Assembly (NCBI RefSeq): GCF_030409805.1
Contig: NZ_JAUFQP010000013.1
Span: 812,501 to 876,500 of the forward strand
DNA: 64,000 nucleotides
Source: Algibacter miyuki
GTDB taxonomy: Bacteria; Bacteroidota; Bacteroidia; Flavobacteriales; Flavobacteriaceae
Direction of reading: 5' to 3'
A program made the translations under genes and the position numbers. Under the pieces are notes generated by a model. The model did no database searches, was not told the origin of the DNA, and was given only the letters and a program-made list of their open reading frames with translations. Shown one piece after another: positions 33,841 to 42,067 of this stretch; position 1 is the first letter of the stretch; every line of letters begins with the position of its first letter.

Positions 33841-35262
33841 TTAGTTGTTTAATAAGCCAAGGAGCTGCCCTTCAAAACTTCCGTAGAAAATATTTGTATT
33901 GCTATTTACAATAGTTTTATTTTTATCCAGAATAAAGGTTTTTGTCATCGGGTGAATGGCCAATTTTTCGGTAGACTCTATAGGTGTTTTTAAAAAGTAC
34001 TCGTTGTTAAAGCCGAAATTACTACGTAGCGTATGCATGGCTTTATTCGGATTGTGGTTATCTATATTAATGCTAATAAAGGTAACTTCTGGATATTTCT
34101 TTTTTAAGTTTCTTATTTTTCTGTGGTTTTCCATAAAGTGGTCGTAATACATATTAGACCAAAAAGTAATTACCGTGGTACCTTTTAAAACCTTATTAAT
34201 TTGCTTCGTGTTGTTTTGGTAGTCCACAATTTCTAAATTAGGTAAGCGATTACCTGGTGCTAATTTTTCTATGGCATCAGCAAATTTCATAATCATTTTT
34301 TTACCCTTCTCATTTTCGGTTTTATCCAAGTAGTTTTGTAGAACAACGCTGATACCTTCGTTATTTTCACTTGTAGATAAAAACTTAACGGTGTAATGGT
34401 AAAGTAGTTCTTCTTTTAAATCTGAATCCGATACTAAGCTATCAATAAATTTAAGACGATCTAAATTAAAGCAAAGCGAACGCCCACGTTTAAAATCTTC
34501 ATTAGCACAGTGACTCATGTGTTTTTTTAACGCGATGTTACTAATGTTCGATTTTAAAAACCATTTGTAAGCAAAGAAGTTTTTTAAATCTACATCATTA
34601 TAATCTACATTTTTTCTATAGGCATAAAAATCGTTTGGTAACGAGTTAAAAGCTTCCAGTACTTGCTGTCTTGTACGTCTAAAAGGATAGGTTTCTTTAC
34701 TCGCGTAGTAGGAGTAATTGATATGTTCTAGAACTAAATTTTCGAAAGTTTTACTTACCTCATGTTTGTTTTTAAAGGCTTTAAACTTATTAATTTGAGC
34801 TTGTCTAACAGAGTCTGTTTTTCTACTGAAATCTTTTGGACTTAAACTTCGAGATTTATGAATTGATTTTTCGGTTTTCTCATTTTCTAAAAACTCATTT
34901 AATAAAAAATTATTTTGTTTTGCACCACGACCGGTATAAACTAACGATTCATCAAAATCAAAAGTATTTAATCTAAAGAGTAAACTATCGTTTGGTTCTA
35001 GTAGTATTAGTTGAAATTCGCTACCGTGTTTAAAGGTGTATAGTCCAGGTTTTAAATCTTCAATTTTATATATAAAACGGTTTCTACCATCTAATTTAAT
35101 GGTGTCGGTTGTTTTATCCTGACTTGTTAATATGATGGTGTTTTCAATAGGATTAATTATTTCGCCACCAATGTATGCAAAATCGCTGCCCATTCCGGCA
35201 GTATCTTTTTTACAACCAAAAAAGGAGAGTGAGATTAATACTATTGAAAAATATATTTTCAT
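33841..35262 (-). CDS. Thioredoxin-fold lipoprotein without the CxxC active site
   Basis: 473 residues with a lipoprotein signal ending SFFGC near residue 17. The N-terminal part (about 25-110) looks like the DUF4369-type beta domain often found before TlpA-like thioredoxin domains in Bacteroidota. A helical middle follows, and residues about 345-473 form a TlpA/AhpC-like thioredoxin fold (TVITFWSNMYYDHF, VTFISINIDNHN, HPMTKTFILDKNKTIV with its cis-Pro region). At the active site, where FWxxWCxxC is expected, the sequence is FWSNMYYDHF, so no redox cysteines. It cannot be a thiol oxidoreductase of the normal type; a binding or structural role is likelier. Confidence 0.75.
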   Translation of the reverse strand: MKIYFSIVLISLSFFGCKKDTAGMGSDFAYIGGEIINPIENTIILTSQDKTTDTIKLDGRNRFIYKIEDLKPGLYTFKHGSEFQLILLEPNDSLLFRLNTFDFDESLVYTGRGAKQNNFLLNEFLENEKTEKSIHKSRSLSPKDFSRKTDSVRQAQINKFKAFKNKHEVSKTFENLVLEHINYSYYASKETYPFRRTRQQVLEAFNSLPNDFYAYRKNVDYNDVDLKNFFAYKWFLKSNISNIALKKHMSHCANEDFKRGRSLCFNLDRLKFIDSLVSDSDLKEELLYHYTVKFLSTSENNEGISVVLQNYLDKTENEKGKKMIMKFADAIEKLAPGNRLPNLEIVDYQNNTKQINKVLKGTTVITFWSNMYYDHFMENHRKIRNLKKKYPEVTFISINIDNHNPNKAMHTLRSNFGFNNEYFLKTPIESTEKLAIHPMTKTFILDKNKTIVNSNTNIFYGSFEGQLLGLLNN

Positions 35263-35437
35263 ATAAAAGTGCTTTAGCTTTAGGTAACTATAAATAGGAC
35301 AACAAAAATATGGCTTGTTTTTATAAAGCGCTGTTAATGCGTTGTTAAATATTATTTGGACTTAATATGGATTATCACTCTAATAATCAGTGAAAAAAAT
35401 AAGAGGTTTAAGTTTTCGACTTACCAATGTAATTTTC

Positions 35438-35445
35438 TACTTTTG
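35438..35445 (+). promoter_or_regulatory. -7 promoter element of the ABC-F gene
   Basis: TACTTTTG matches TAnnTTTG and lies 20 bases before the ATG at 35465. The transcript would begin near 35452. This makes the longer reading frame from 35390 untenable as the start. Confidence 0.6.
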
Positions 35446-35464
35446 CAAAAAAATAAATTACCTT

Positions 35465-37090
35465 ATGTTATCAGTTTCAAATCTTTCTGTTCAATTCGGA
35501 AAACGAATCCTTTTTGATGAAGTAAACACCACATTTAATAATGGCAATTGCTATGGTATTATTGGTGCTAACGGATCGGGAAAATCTACATTTTTAAAGA
35601 TTATTTCAGGAAAAATGGAAGCCACCTCAGGGCATGTTTCTTTGGAAGCTGGTAAGCGTATGTCGGTTTTAGAGCAGGATCATAATTTATATGATGAGAA
35701 CACCGTTTTGGAAACTATCTTAATAGGAAACAAACCGTTGTTTGATATTAAAACTGAAATTGATGCACTTTATGCTGATTACACAGATGAAAATGCTGAA
35801 AAAATAGGTGAGCTTCAAGTGAGATTTGAAGAAATGGATGGTTGGAATGCCGATAGTAATGCCGCTGCCATGTTATCTAATTTAGGAATCAAGGAAGATT
35901 TTCATCATACTTTGATGGCGGATTTAGATGGTAAACAAAAGGTACGAGTATTATTAGCACAAGCGTTATTTGGAAGTCCGGATGTATTAATCATGGATGA
36001 GCCTACCAATGATTTGGATTACGAAACTATTTCTTGGTTAGAAAACTTTTTAGCAAATTACGATAACTGTGTTATTGTAGTATCTCACGATAGACACTTT
36101 TTAGATGCCGTTTGTACACACATTTCGGATATCGACTTCGGAAAAATAAACAATTACTCTGGTAACTATACTTTCTGGTACGAGTCGTCTCAATTAGCGG
36201 CACGCCAACATGCACAACAAAATAAGAAAGCCGAAGAGAAGAAGAAGGAATTAGAAGAATTTATCCGTCGTTTTTCTGCTAACGTTGCAAAAAGTAAACA
36301 AGCAACTAGTAGAAAGAAGATGATTGATAAGTTAAATATTGGCGATATTAGACGTACAAGTCGTCGTTATCCAGCCATTATTTTTGAACGCGAAAGAGAA
36401 GCGGGCGATCAAATTTTAAATATTGAAGGTTTATCGGCTTCATTAGAAGGCGAAGTACTTTTTAAAGATATTGATTTAAACCTTGCTAAAGGTGATAAAG
36501 TAGTCGTGTTTTCTAGAGATTCTAGAGCAACAACAGCATTTTATCAAATTATAAATAATAATGAAAAAGCAGATTCTGGTGAGTTTGCTTGGGGTGTTAC
36601 TACCAATCAATCGTATTTACCGCTAGATAATAGTGAATTTTTTGAAAACGATTTATCTTTAGTCGATTGGTTACGCCAATGGGCAACTACTGAAGAGGAA
36701 CGTGAAGAAGTACATATTCGTGGCTTTCTAGGAAAAATGATTTTTAGTGGTGAAGAAGCACTAAAAAAATCGAATGTACTTTCTGGAGGAGAAAAAGTAC
36801 GTTGTATGCTTAGTAGAATGATGATGGTACGTGCGAATGTATTAATGTTAGATGAACCTACAAATCACTTAGATTTAGAAAGTATTACGGCTTTTAATAA
36901 TTCACTTAAAAACTTTAAGGGCTCTATGTTATTTACAACACATGATCATGAGTTTGCTCAAACCGTTGCAAATAGAGTAGTGGAGTTAACACCTAATGGT
37001 GTTATTGACCGTTACACGACTTTTGATGAATACATGCAAGACAAGAAAATTAAAGAATTGCGTGATAAAATGTACACTGTAACGGCCTAA
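35465..37090 (+). CDS. ABC-F family ATPase (YbiT-like), ribosome-associated
   Basis: 541 residues from ATG 35465; the frame open from 35390 crosses the promoter. ABC-F proteins have two ATPase domains and no membrane part and act on the ribosome. Domain 1: Walker A GANGSGKST near 35, signature LDGKQ (degenerate) near 155, Walker B LIMDEPTNDLD near 175. The linker is Lys/Glu-rich (about 230-300). Domain 2: the Walker A position reads FSRDSRATT (no GxxGxGKT) near 355, signature LSGGE near 440, Walker B LMLDEPTNHLD near 460. One composite site keeps all motifs while the other has lost both. The C-terminus is short, without an extra arm. No reason to call it a resistance factor. Confidence 0.88.
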   Translation: MLSVSNLSVQFGKRILFDEVNTTFNNGNCYGIIGANGSGKSTFLKIISGKMEATSGHVSLEAGKRMSVLEQDHNLYDENTVLETILIGNKPLFDIKTEIDALYADYTDENAEKIGELQVRFEEMDGWNADSNAAAMLSNLGIKEDFHHTLMADLDGKQKVRVLLAQALFGSPDVLIMDEPTNDLDYETISWLENFLANYDNCVIVVSHDRHFLDAVCTHISDIDFGKINNYSGNYTFWYESSQLAARQHAQQNKKAEEKKKELEEFIRRFSANVAKSKQATSRKKMIDKLNIGDIRRTSRRYPAIIFEREREAGDQILNIEGLSASLEGEVLFKDIDLNLAKGDKVVVFSRDSRATTAFYQIINNNEKADSGEFAWGVTTNQSYLPLDNSEFFENDLSLVDWLRQWATTEEEREEVHIRGFLGKMIFSGEEALKKSNVLSGGEKVRCMLSRMMMVRANVLMLDEPTNHLDLESITAFNNSLKNFKGSMLFTTHDHEFAQTVANRVVELTPNGVIDRYTTFDEYMQDKKIKELRDKMYTVTA

Positions 37091-37120
37091 TAAAACTATA
37101 AACTCTTTTAGAATAAAAAC

Positions 37121-37402
37121 TTAAGCTAAATGCCTGCGGCTATTTTGCGCTGTGGTGTTCGTTTTTATTGATGGTGTAGTATTTTTTCCTACCAACGCAT
37201 TAATTACTTTTAATGCGCGGTCTAGCTCGTCGATATGGACAAAAATGTCCTGTAGTGTTTGGTTGAAGTCTCCAGGGTAATTAATACGTTCAAATTTAGA
37301 TTTAGCTCTAATAATCGCGCATATATTTAAAGTTCCTAATTCATTAAATACGCGTTGAACATCCGTGAGATTACCTGTAAAGACTTTGGTGTAATTTTGC
37401 AT
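37121..37402 (-). CDS. DUF2007-like small protein
   Basis: 93 residues. It begins NYTKVFTGNLTDVQRVFNEL and has IFVHIDELDRALKVI before a basic, Thr/Asn-rich tail. It matches the pattern of the DUF2007 family (putative signal-transducing proteins, ferredoxin-like fold), whose function is not established. It is clearly related to the 78-residue protein encoded at 37525-37761 upstream: both start Y-T-K-V-F-(T/S)-G and share (I/L)-(F/Y)-V-H-(I/N)-D-E-L. No catalytic residues can be named. Confidence 0.7.
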   Translation of the reverse strand: MQNYTKVFTGNLTDVQRVFNELGTLNICAIIRAKSKFERINYPGDFNQTLQDIFVHIDELDRALKVINALVGKNTTPSIKTNTTAQNSRRHLA

Positions 37403-37524
37403 AGTTGTTTTAGTTTTTTAAGGTTTATTCCTACAAGATAGGAAATAATTTAATACAATAAAACAAAAAGTATGTTAAAAATAAAACGAATTTACGTGTG
37501 CGTAAACGTTTTATTATAAACGTG

Positions 37525-37761
37525 TTAAGCTTCTGAATCTTCGTTAATTTGTTGGATAATGGGTAGTGCTTTTTCTAGTTCATCATTATGCACATAAAGG
37601 TCTTGTAAACCGTAAATTGTTGCTCCAAAACCGGCTAATCTACCCGATTCGGTTTCATCTTTTATAACAGCGCTTATGTTTTCTTTCTCTAAGTCAGAAT
37701 ACATCCGTTGTACAATAATGAAATCACCAGAAAATACTTTGGTATAGTTTGAATCTGTCAT
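37525..37761 (-). CDS. DUF2007-like small protein, paralogue of its neighbour
   Basis: 78 residues: YTKVFSGDFIIVQRMYSDLE, IYGLQDLYVHNDELEKALPII, then an acidic tail. Same family and probably a tandem duplicate of the gene at 37121-37402, from which it is separated by 122 bases that contain no recognisable promoter. The two may be co-transcribed. Its tail is acidic (NEDSEA) while that of the other is basic, so the pair may interact; that is a guess. Confidence 0.72.
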   Translation of the reverse strand: MTDSNYTKVFSGDFIIVQRMYSDLEKENISAVIKDETESGRLAGFGATIYGLQDLYVHNDELEKALPIIQQINEDSEA

Positions 37762-37876
37762 AATATTAAATGTTATAGGGTTTACTTAAATATATGAAAA
37801 ATTAAGATATAAAAAAAGAAGATTATAGATTTTAGAAGTTTATATGCTCTTGAAAGGTTTACACGTGTTGTTTTAT

Positions 37877-38740
37877 TTAGAATGTACCAACAAGCCCCAC
37901 TTTATTTCCTGAAAAAGAAAAGTTCCAAGAGATCTGTTTTTTTCTTTTCGGATAATCGTAAGCATTGGTTTTAAATAAAAAATTATCTACAGCATCAACA
38001 ACAACAATACTTAAAAATGTGGCAGCACCTACATCCGTAAGCCAATGTGCTCCAGCAAATAATCTAGATATTGGCGCAACCGACCCTAAGCTGTAAACGC
38101 CTATTTTAGACCATGTATTATTAAATTGTTTAGCAACGGCATGTGCCATGGTTACAGATAAAACGGTGTGGCCTGATGGAAAGGAATGAAATTCGGGCTT
38201 GTCTGACCAGAATTCAAAATCGCGACTATTTAAGCCGTTAGCAACATTTCTAGGTCGTGCTCTACCGATTGCTGTTTTTGCGATACTTTGTATAACGCCT
38301 GTGGTTATCGAAGAAGAGATTATTAGAACACTCGTTTTTCTAAGTTTTTCGTTCTTCATAATAAGGCCTGTGCCATATAGTGCTGCATTTGCAATAAAAT
38401 AGACTTGCGGACTGCCAAACTCGGTACCAGCATCCATAAATAAATTAGGGACGTGACGTTCATTTTTTACAAATAACGCGCTAGATTCATCATCAATCGT
38501 AGAAAGCGCCAATGTGCCCACTACAAAGGTGCCCAGCGTGGTGAAATCTTTCTTTTTCCAATGCAACGGCCTTGTAAACGAATATCCAATACCTCTTATG
38601 CTTTGTTTTAAATCGTACAAAGCAAGTGTGCCAATAGAGGCTGAATCACTTGGTTTTTGTGTATCAAGTAACTGTTGCCCGCTTAACTTTGCAGTAAACA
38701 GGCATAGGAGTGCGGCAGTAAATAGCGTTTTTATAATCAC
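37877..38740 (-). CDS. PAP2-family phosphatase, exported
   Basis: 287 residues with a signal peptide ending KLSG before QQ. The three acid-phosphatase motifs are present: KTAIGRARPRN (KxxxxxxRP) near 155, PSGHT near 192, and SRLFAGAHWLTDV (SRxxxxxHxxxD) near 230. In related proteins these act on lipid phosphates such as undecaprenyl pyrophosphate, phosphatidylglycerol phosphate or lipid A phosphates; which substrate is used here is not visible. Few clear membrane spans for an integral PAP2, so it may be periplasmic or associated with the outer membrane. It directly follows pheT with one base between them. Confidence 0.88.
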   Translation of the reverse strand: MIIKTLFTAALLCLFTAKLSGQQLLDTQKPSDSASIGTLALYDLKQSIRGIGYSFTRPLHWKKKDFTTLGTFVVGTLALSTIDDESSALFVKNERHVPNLFMDAGTEFGSPQVYFIANAALYGTGLIMKNEKLRKTSVLIISSSITTGVIQSIAKTAIGRARPRNVANGLNSRDFEFWSDKPEFHSFPSGHTVLSVTMAHAVAKQFNNTWSKIGVYSLGSVAPISRLFAGAHWLTDVGAATFLSIVVVDAVDNFLFKTNAYDYPKRKKQISWNFSFSGNKVGLVGTF

Positions 38741-38741
38741 C

Positions 38742-41168
38742 TTATCTTAATTCTGCTCCAAGTTGTCTTTCAAAGCTAGATTGCAGTTTATTCATGATTT
38801 TGTCAATCTGTTTTTCGGTCAGGGTTTTGTTTTCATCTTGCAACGTAAAACTCACCGCGTAACTTTTTTTACCTTTCGGAAGGTTCTTACCTTGGTAAAC
38901 ATCAAAAAGGTTAACCGATTTCAATAATTGTTTTTCACTTTGTTTCGCCAGCTTAAAAATCGATTCAAAAGTCACGTTGTCATCTACCAATAAAGCGAAA
39001 TCACGTTTTACTTCTGGGTATTTTGTAATGGCTTTAAATGTAATTTTATTGCGTTTTACCACATCTAAAATGGCATCCCAATTAAAATCGGCAAAAATAA
39101 CGTCTTGAGAAATATCAAAATGTTTTAAAACCTGCTTTTTGACCAATCCAAAATCAACTAAAACCGTTTTTCCTAAGCCTAGACTTAAGCCTTCGCTAAT
39201 TAAATCGTTTTTTGTAGGTGCTTCATTAAATCGAGAAATACCTAAACGTTCCAAAATAGCAATAATACTTCCTTTCATAAAGAAGAAATCACTCTTTTTA
39301 CCAGCAGCAGCCCAATTTTCTTGTGTTTGGTTTCCGGTTGAAAAAACAGCTAAATGCTTATATTCTTCACGTTTATCTTGATAACCATGGTAGGTTTTTC
39401 CGAATTCAAACATTTTTAAATCACCACGTTTTCTATTGATGTTGAAGGATAACGCTTCTAAGCCGGAAAACAGTAAAGATTGTCTCATTACCGATAAATC
39501 ACCGCTTAAAGGGTTTAGCATAGTAATATTGTGTTCTGCTTTAAGTTGCTCGCTTAGGGCTGCATAATTTGGCGTGGTTAAGGAGTTTGATAAAATTTCA
39601 AAAAAGCCTTGCCCCGCTAATTGATTCCCTATAACATTTTGGATTTTATAATCTTCAAAACGAGAAGTTGTCGAAATTGAAGCATTCAGCTTCTCTGTTG
39701 TTTTAACGTTATTGTAGCCGTAAACACGTAAAATTTCCTCAATAATATCCGCTTCACGCTGCACATCATTTCGGTATGCAGGCACTGTTAAGCCTAATCC
39801 GGTTTCGGTAACATTATTAACTTTAATATCTAAGGATGATAAAATACGTTTTATAACTTCCTTTGGAATTTCCTCTCCAATTAATTTTTCAGCATTTTCG
39901 AAACTTAAACGGACTTCAAAATCTTTAATTTTCTTCGGATAAAAATCGATAATATCACTAGTAATATCTCCTCCAGCCAATTCTTGAATTAATAAAGCAG
40001 CACGTTTTAAGGCGTAACCTGTAATATTCGGATCTATTCCGCGCTCGAATCTAAAAGAAGCATCGGTGTTTAAAGCATGCCTTTTTGCTGTTTTACGAAC
40101 GCTTACAGGATTAAAATAAGCACTTTCTAAAAAGATACTTGTGGTATGTTCTGAAACTCCTGAATGTAATCCTCCAAAAACACCCGCAATACACATCGGT
40201 TTTTCAGCATCACAAATCATTAAGTCATCTTCATGTAATTCACGTTCTACACCGTCAAGTGTTGTAAATTTAGTTCCTGTTGGTAGGGTTTTAACTTCAA
40301 CCTTATGACCGGCTATTTTAGCAACATCAAAAGCGTGGAGTGGTTGTCCTAATTCGTGTAAAACATAATTAGTAGCATCAACAATATTATTTATTGGACT
40401 TAAACCAATAGCTTTTAAGCGGTGTTGTAACCAAGCTGGAGATTCTTGTACTTTTATACCAGAAAGCGTAAGACCACAGTAGCGAGGTGCTAGGGTTTTG
40501 TCCTGTACTTCTATATCCATTTTTAGCGTACGGTTCTCTACGTGAAATGCGCTAACCGATGGCGTAATAAGTTCTAAGTTTATATCTTTTTGTACCAAAC
40601 CAGCTTTTAAATCGCGTGCCGTACCATAATGACTCATGGCATCGGCGCGGTTTGGTGTTAATCCAATTTCGAAAACTTGGTCGTTTTCAATATCAAAAAT
40701 ATCGGCAACAGGTGTTCCTACTTGTAAATCGGCATCAAGCACTAAAATACCATCATGCGATTTTCCTAATCCAAGTTCATCTTCAGCACAAATCATCCCA
40801 AAGCTTTCTTCGCCTCTAATTTTACCTTTTTTAATGGTCCAAGCCTCGCCTTCTTCAGTATATAAAGTTGTACCAATAGTAGCAACAGGTACTTTTTGTC
40901 CGGCAGCAACATTAGGTGCTCCACAAACAATTTGTACAGGAGCATCTTGCCCAATATTTACAGTGGTAATGTTTAATTTATCAGCATTTGGATGTTTTTC
41001 ACAAGTTAAAACTTCGCCAACAACAACGCCTTCTAGGCCGCCTTTTACCGATTGGTAAACGTCTACACCTTCAACTTCAAGTCCTAAATCGGTTAGTAAT
41101 TCACTCGTTTGTTCTGGGGTCCAATCTGTTTTTATAAATTGCTTTAACCAGTTATATGAAATCTTCAT
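38742..41168 (-). CDS. pheT: Phenylalanyl-tRNA synthetase beta subunit
   Basis: 808 residues, the normal length. The beta subunit pairs with PheS to charge tRNA-Phe and carries the B3/B4 editing site that removes Tyr. Seen: N-terminal ISYNWLKQFI, the tRNA-binding OB domain (VVVGEVLTCEKHPNADKLN near 48), the B3/B4 region near 240-400 (ATNYVLHELGQPLHAFD), the B5 domain, and the C-terminal anticodon-binding FDX domain (KYPEVKRDFALLVDD). pheS is not in the window, so the subunits are encoded apart, as is usual in this group. Confidence 0.97.
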   Translation of the reverse strand: MKISYNWLKQFIKTDWTPEQTSELLTDLGLEVEGVDVYQSVKGGLEGVVVGEVLTCEKHPNADKLNITTVNIGQDAPVQIVCGAPNVAAGQKVPVATIGTTLYTEEGEAWTIKKGKIRGEESFGMICAEDELGLGKSHDGILVLDADLQVGTPVADIFDIENDQVFEIGLTPNRADAMSHYGTARDLKAGLVQKDINLELITPSVSAFHVENRTLKMDIEVQDKTLAPRYCGLTLSGIKVQESPAWLQHRLKAIGLSPINNIVDATNYVLHELGQPLHAFDVAKIAGHKVEVKTLPTGTKFTTLDGVERELHEDDLMICDAEKPMCIAGVFGGLHSGVSEHTTSIFLESAYFNPVSVRKTAKRHALNTDASFRFERGIDPNITGYALKRAALLIQELAGGDITSDIIDFYPKKIKDFEVRLSFENAEKLIGEEIPKEVIKRILSSLDIKVNNVTETGLGLTVPAYRNDVQREADIIEEILRVYGYNNVKTTEKLNASISTTSRFEDYKIQNVIGNQLAGQGFFEILSNSLTTPNYAALSEQLKAEHNITMLNPLSGDLSVMRQSLLFSGLEALSFNINRKRGDLKMFEFGKTYHGYQDKREEYKHLAVFSTGNQTQENWAAAGKKSDFFFMKGSIIAILERLGISRFNEAPTKNDLISEGLSLGLGKTVLVDFGLVKKQVLKHFDISQDVIFADFNWDAILDVVKRNKITFKAITKYPEVKRDFALLVDDNVTFESIFKLAKQSEKQLLKSVNLFDVYQGKNLPKGKKSYAVSFTLQDENKTLTEKQIDKIMNKLQSSFERQLGAELR

Positions 41169-41191
41169 AAATCATTTTCGTATTAAGCGAA

Positions 41192-41222
41192 CAAAGATAA
41201 AATATTGTGTTAAGCTTTCAAA
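41192..41222 (-). promoter_or_regulatory. Promoter of pheT
   Basis: On the minus strand TTTG (41222-41219), a 19-base spacer and TATCTTTG (41199-41192) match the Bacteroidota -33/-7 consensus. It lies 23 bases before the pheT start codon. Confidence 0.75.
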
Positions 41223-41414
41223 CAAAGGGTTGCGAATTGTTTTGGGAAAATCGAATTTGTTTTGATTTTAAAAAATAATGTTTTAGAGTGAAAATGAAGT
41301 AGAATAGGACTGTAATTTGATGTTTTTACATTTTTTAACGCAAATTTCGTTAAAAGGAGTCTTTTTTGAGGGTTTTATACTTTTTTGAAAATGAAAATAG
41401 AAACTGATTATTGA

Positions 41415-41885
41415 TTACAATTCTTCAATTAGTAGATTGAAATCGTATTGTAAATCTTCATGTAAGCCCGAAATTATTTTTTTAGCCATAAGTAATTGGC
41501 GATCGTAGAGGTTAACAAGTTGCGTGCTGCGCTTAATACTTGGTTTAAAATTTTTTAGAGCAAGACAAAAGTAGAGTAGAAGTTCGGCTTCTGTTTCTTT
41601 CTTTTGTGAATAACGGACGTATTTTTTTACGTTTCTCAGAATTTTTCTAACCGATTTACGGATGTAAAAAATACTAGCACGGTTGATGGTTTCAAATTCT
41701 GTATCGATATATGTTTTTACCGATTGAATGTAATCATCTTCATGTGCCGATTCGAATAATAAATAGGTAAGGAGTTCCTTGTTTTCTTTTTTGAAACGGG
41801 ATAACCTAAGGCAGAGCGCTATTAATTCGCTTTGTGACTGGTCTTGCAATTCTTTTTTAATAACGACTGCTGAAACGGCTTTCAT
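41415..41885 (-). CDS. Conserved-looking helical protein of unknown function
   Basis: 156 residues, almost entirely helical by inspection (many Leu, Lys, Glu; no Gly and almost no Pro), with no signal peptide or membrane span. Stretches such as SELIALCLRLSRFKKENKELLTYLLF and a basic IRKSVRKILRNVKKYVRYSQKK segment could bind nucleic acid, but that is only a charge argument. I do not recognise the family. Codon use looks like that of the neighbours and the frame covers most of the gap between two genes, so it is likely real. A 246-base AT-rich gap separates it from the pheT start. Confidence 0.6.
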   Translation of the reverse strand: MKAVSAVVIKKELQDQSQSELIALCLRLSRFKKENKELLTYLLFESAHEDDYIQSVKTYIDTEFETINRASIFYIRKSVRKILRNVKKYVRYSQKKETEAELLLYFCLALKNFKPSIKRSTQLVNLYDRQLLMAKKIISGLHEDLQYDFNLLIEEL

Positions 41886-42004
41886 TTATAAATAAATTAG
41901 ATTTTAAATTTAATAAAATAATACGGGATTCACTCTGCTTAGATATAGAAAGTGTAGACGAATTATCTTTTGTGAAAAATGAGTGGTAATATGTAAGTAA
42001 AAAG

Positions 42005-42039
42005 AAAGGCTTTGGCAGGATAAACCCAGCAAAGCCTTT
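42005..42039 (-). terminator. Intrinsic terminator after the E1 dehydrogenase gene
   Basis: AAAGGCTTTG (42005-42014) pairs with CAAAGCCTTT (42030-42039). On the minus strand the stem is followed by CTTTTT. It lies 28 bases past the stop at 42068. Confidence 0.75.
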
Positions 42040-42067
42040 TATTTCTGTTTTATACTGAAGTTTTTAA

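Noticed and set aside
33825..33850. TTTTAGTTGT repeated twice at the end of the SDR gene
   Set aside because: A short direct repeat across two convergent stop codons; chance or slippage is enough to explain it.
35390..35464. Longer start for the ABC-F gene
   Set aside because: A -7 promoter element sits inside this stretch, so it cannot be translated from that promoter.
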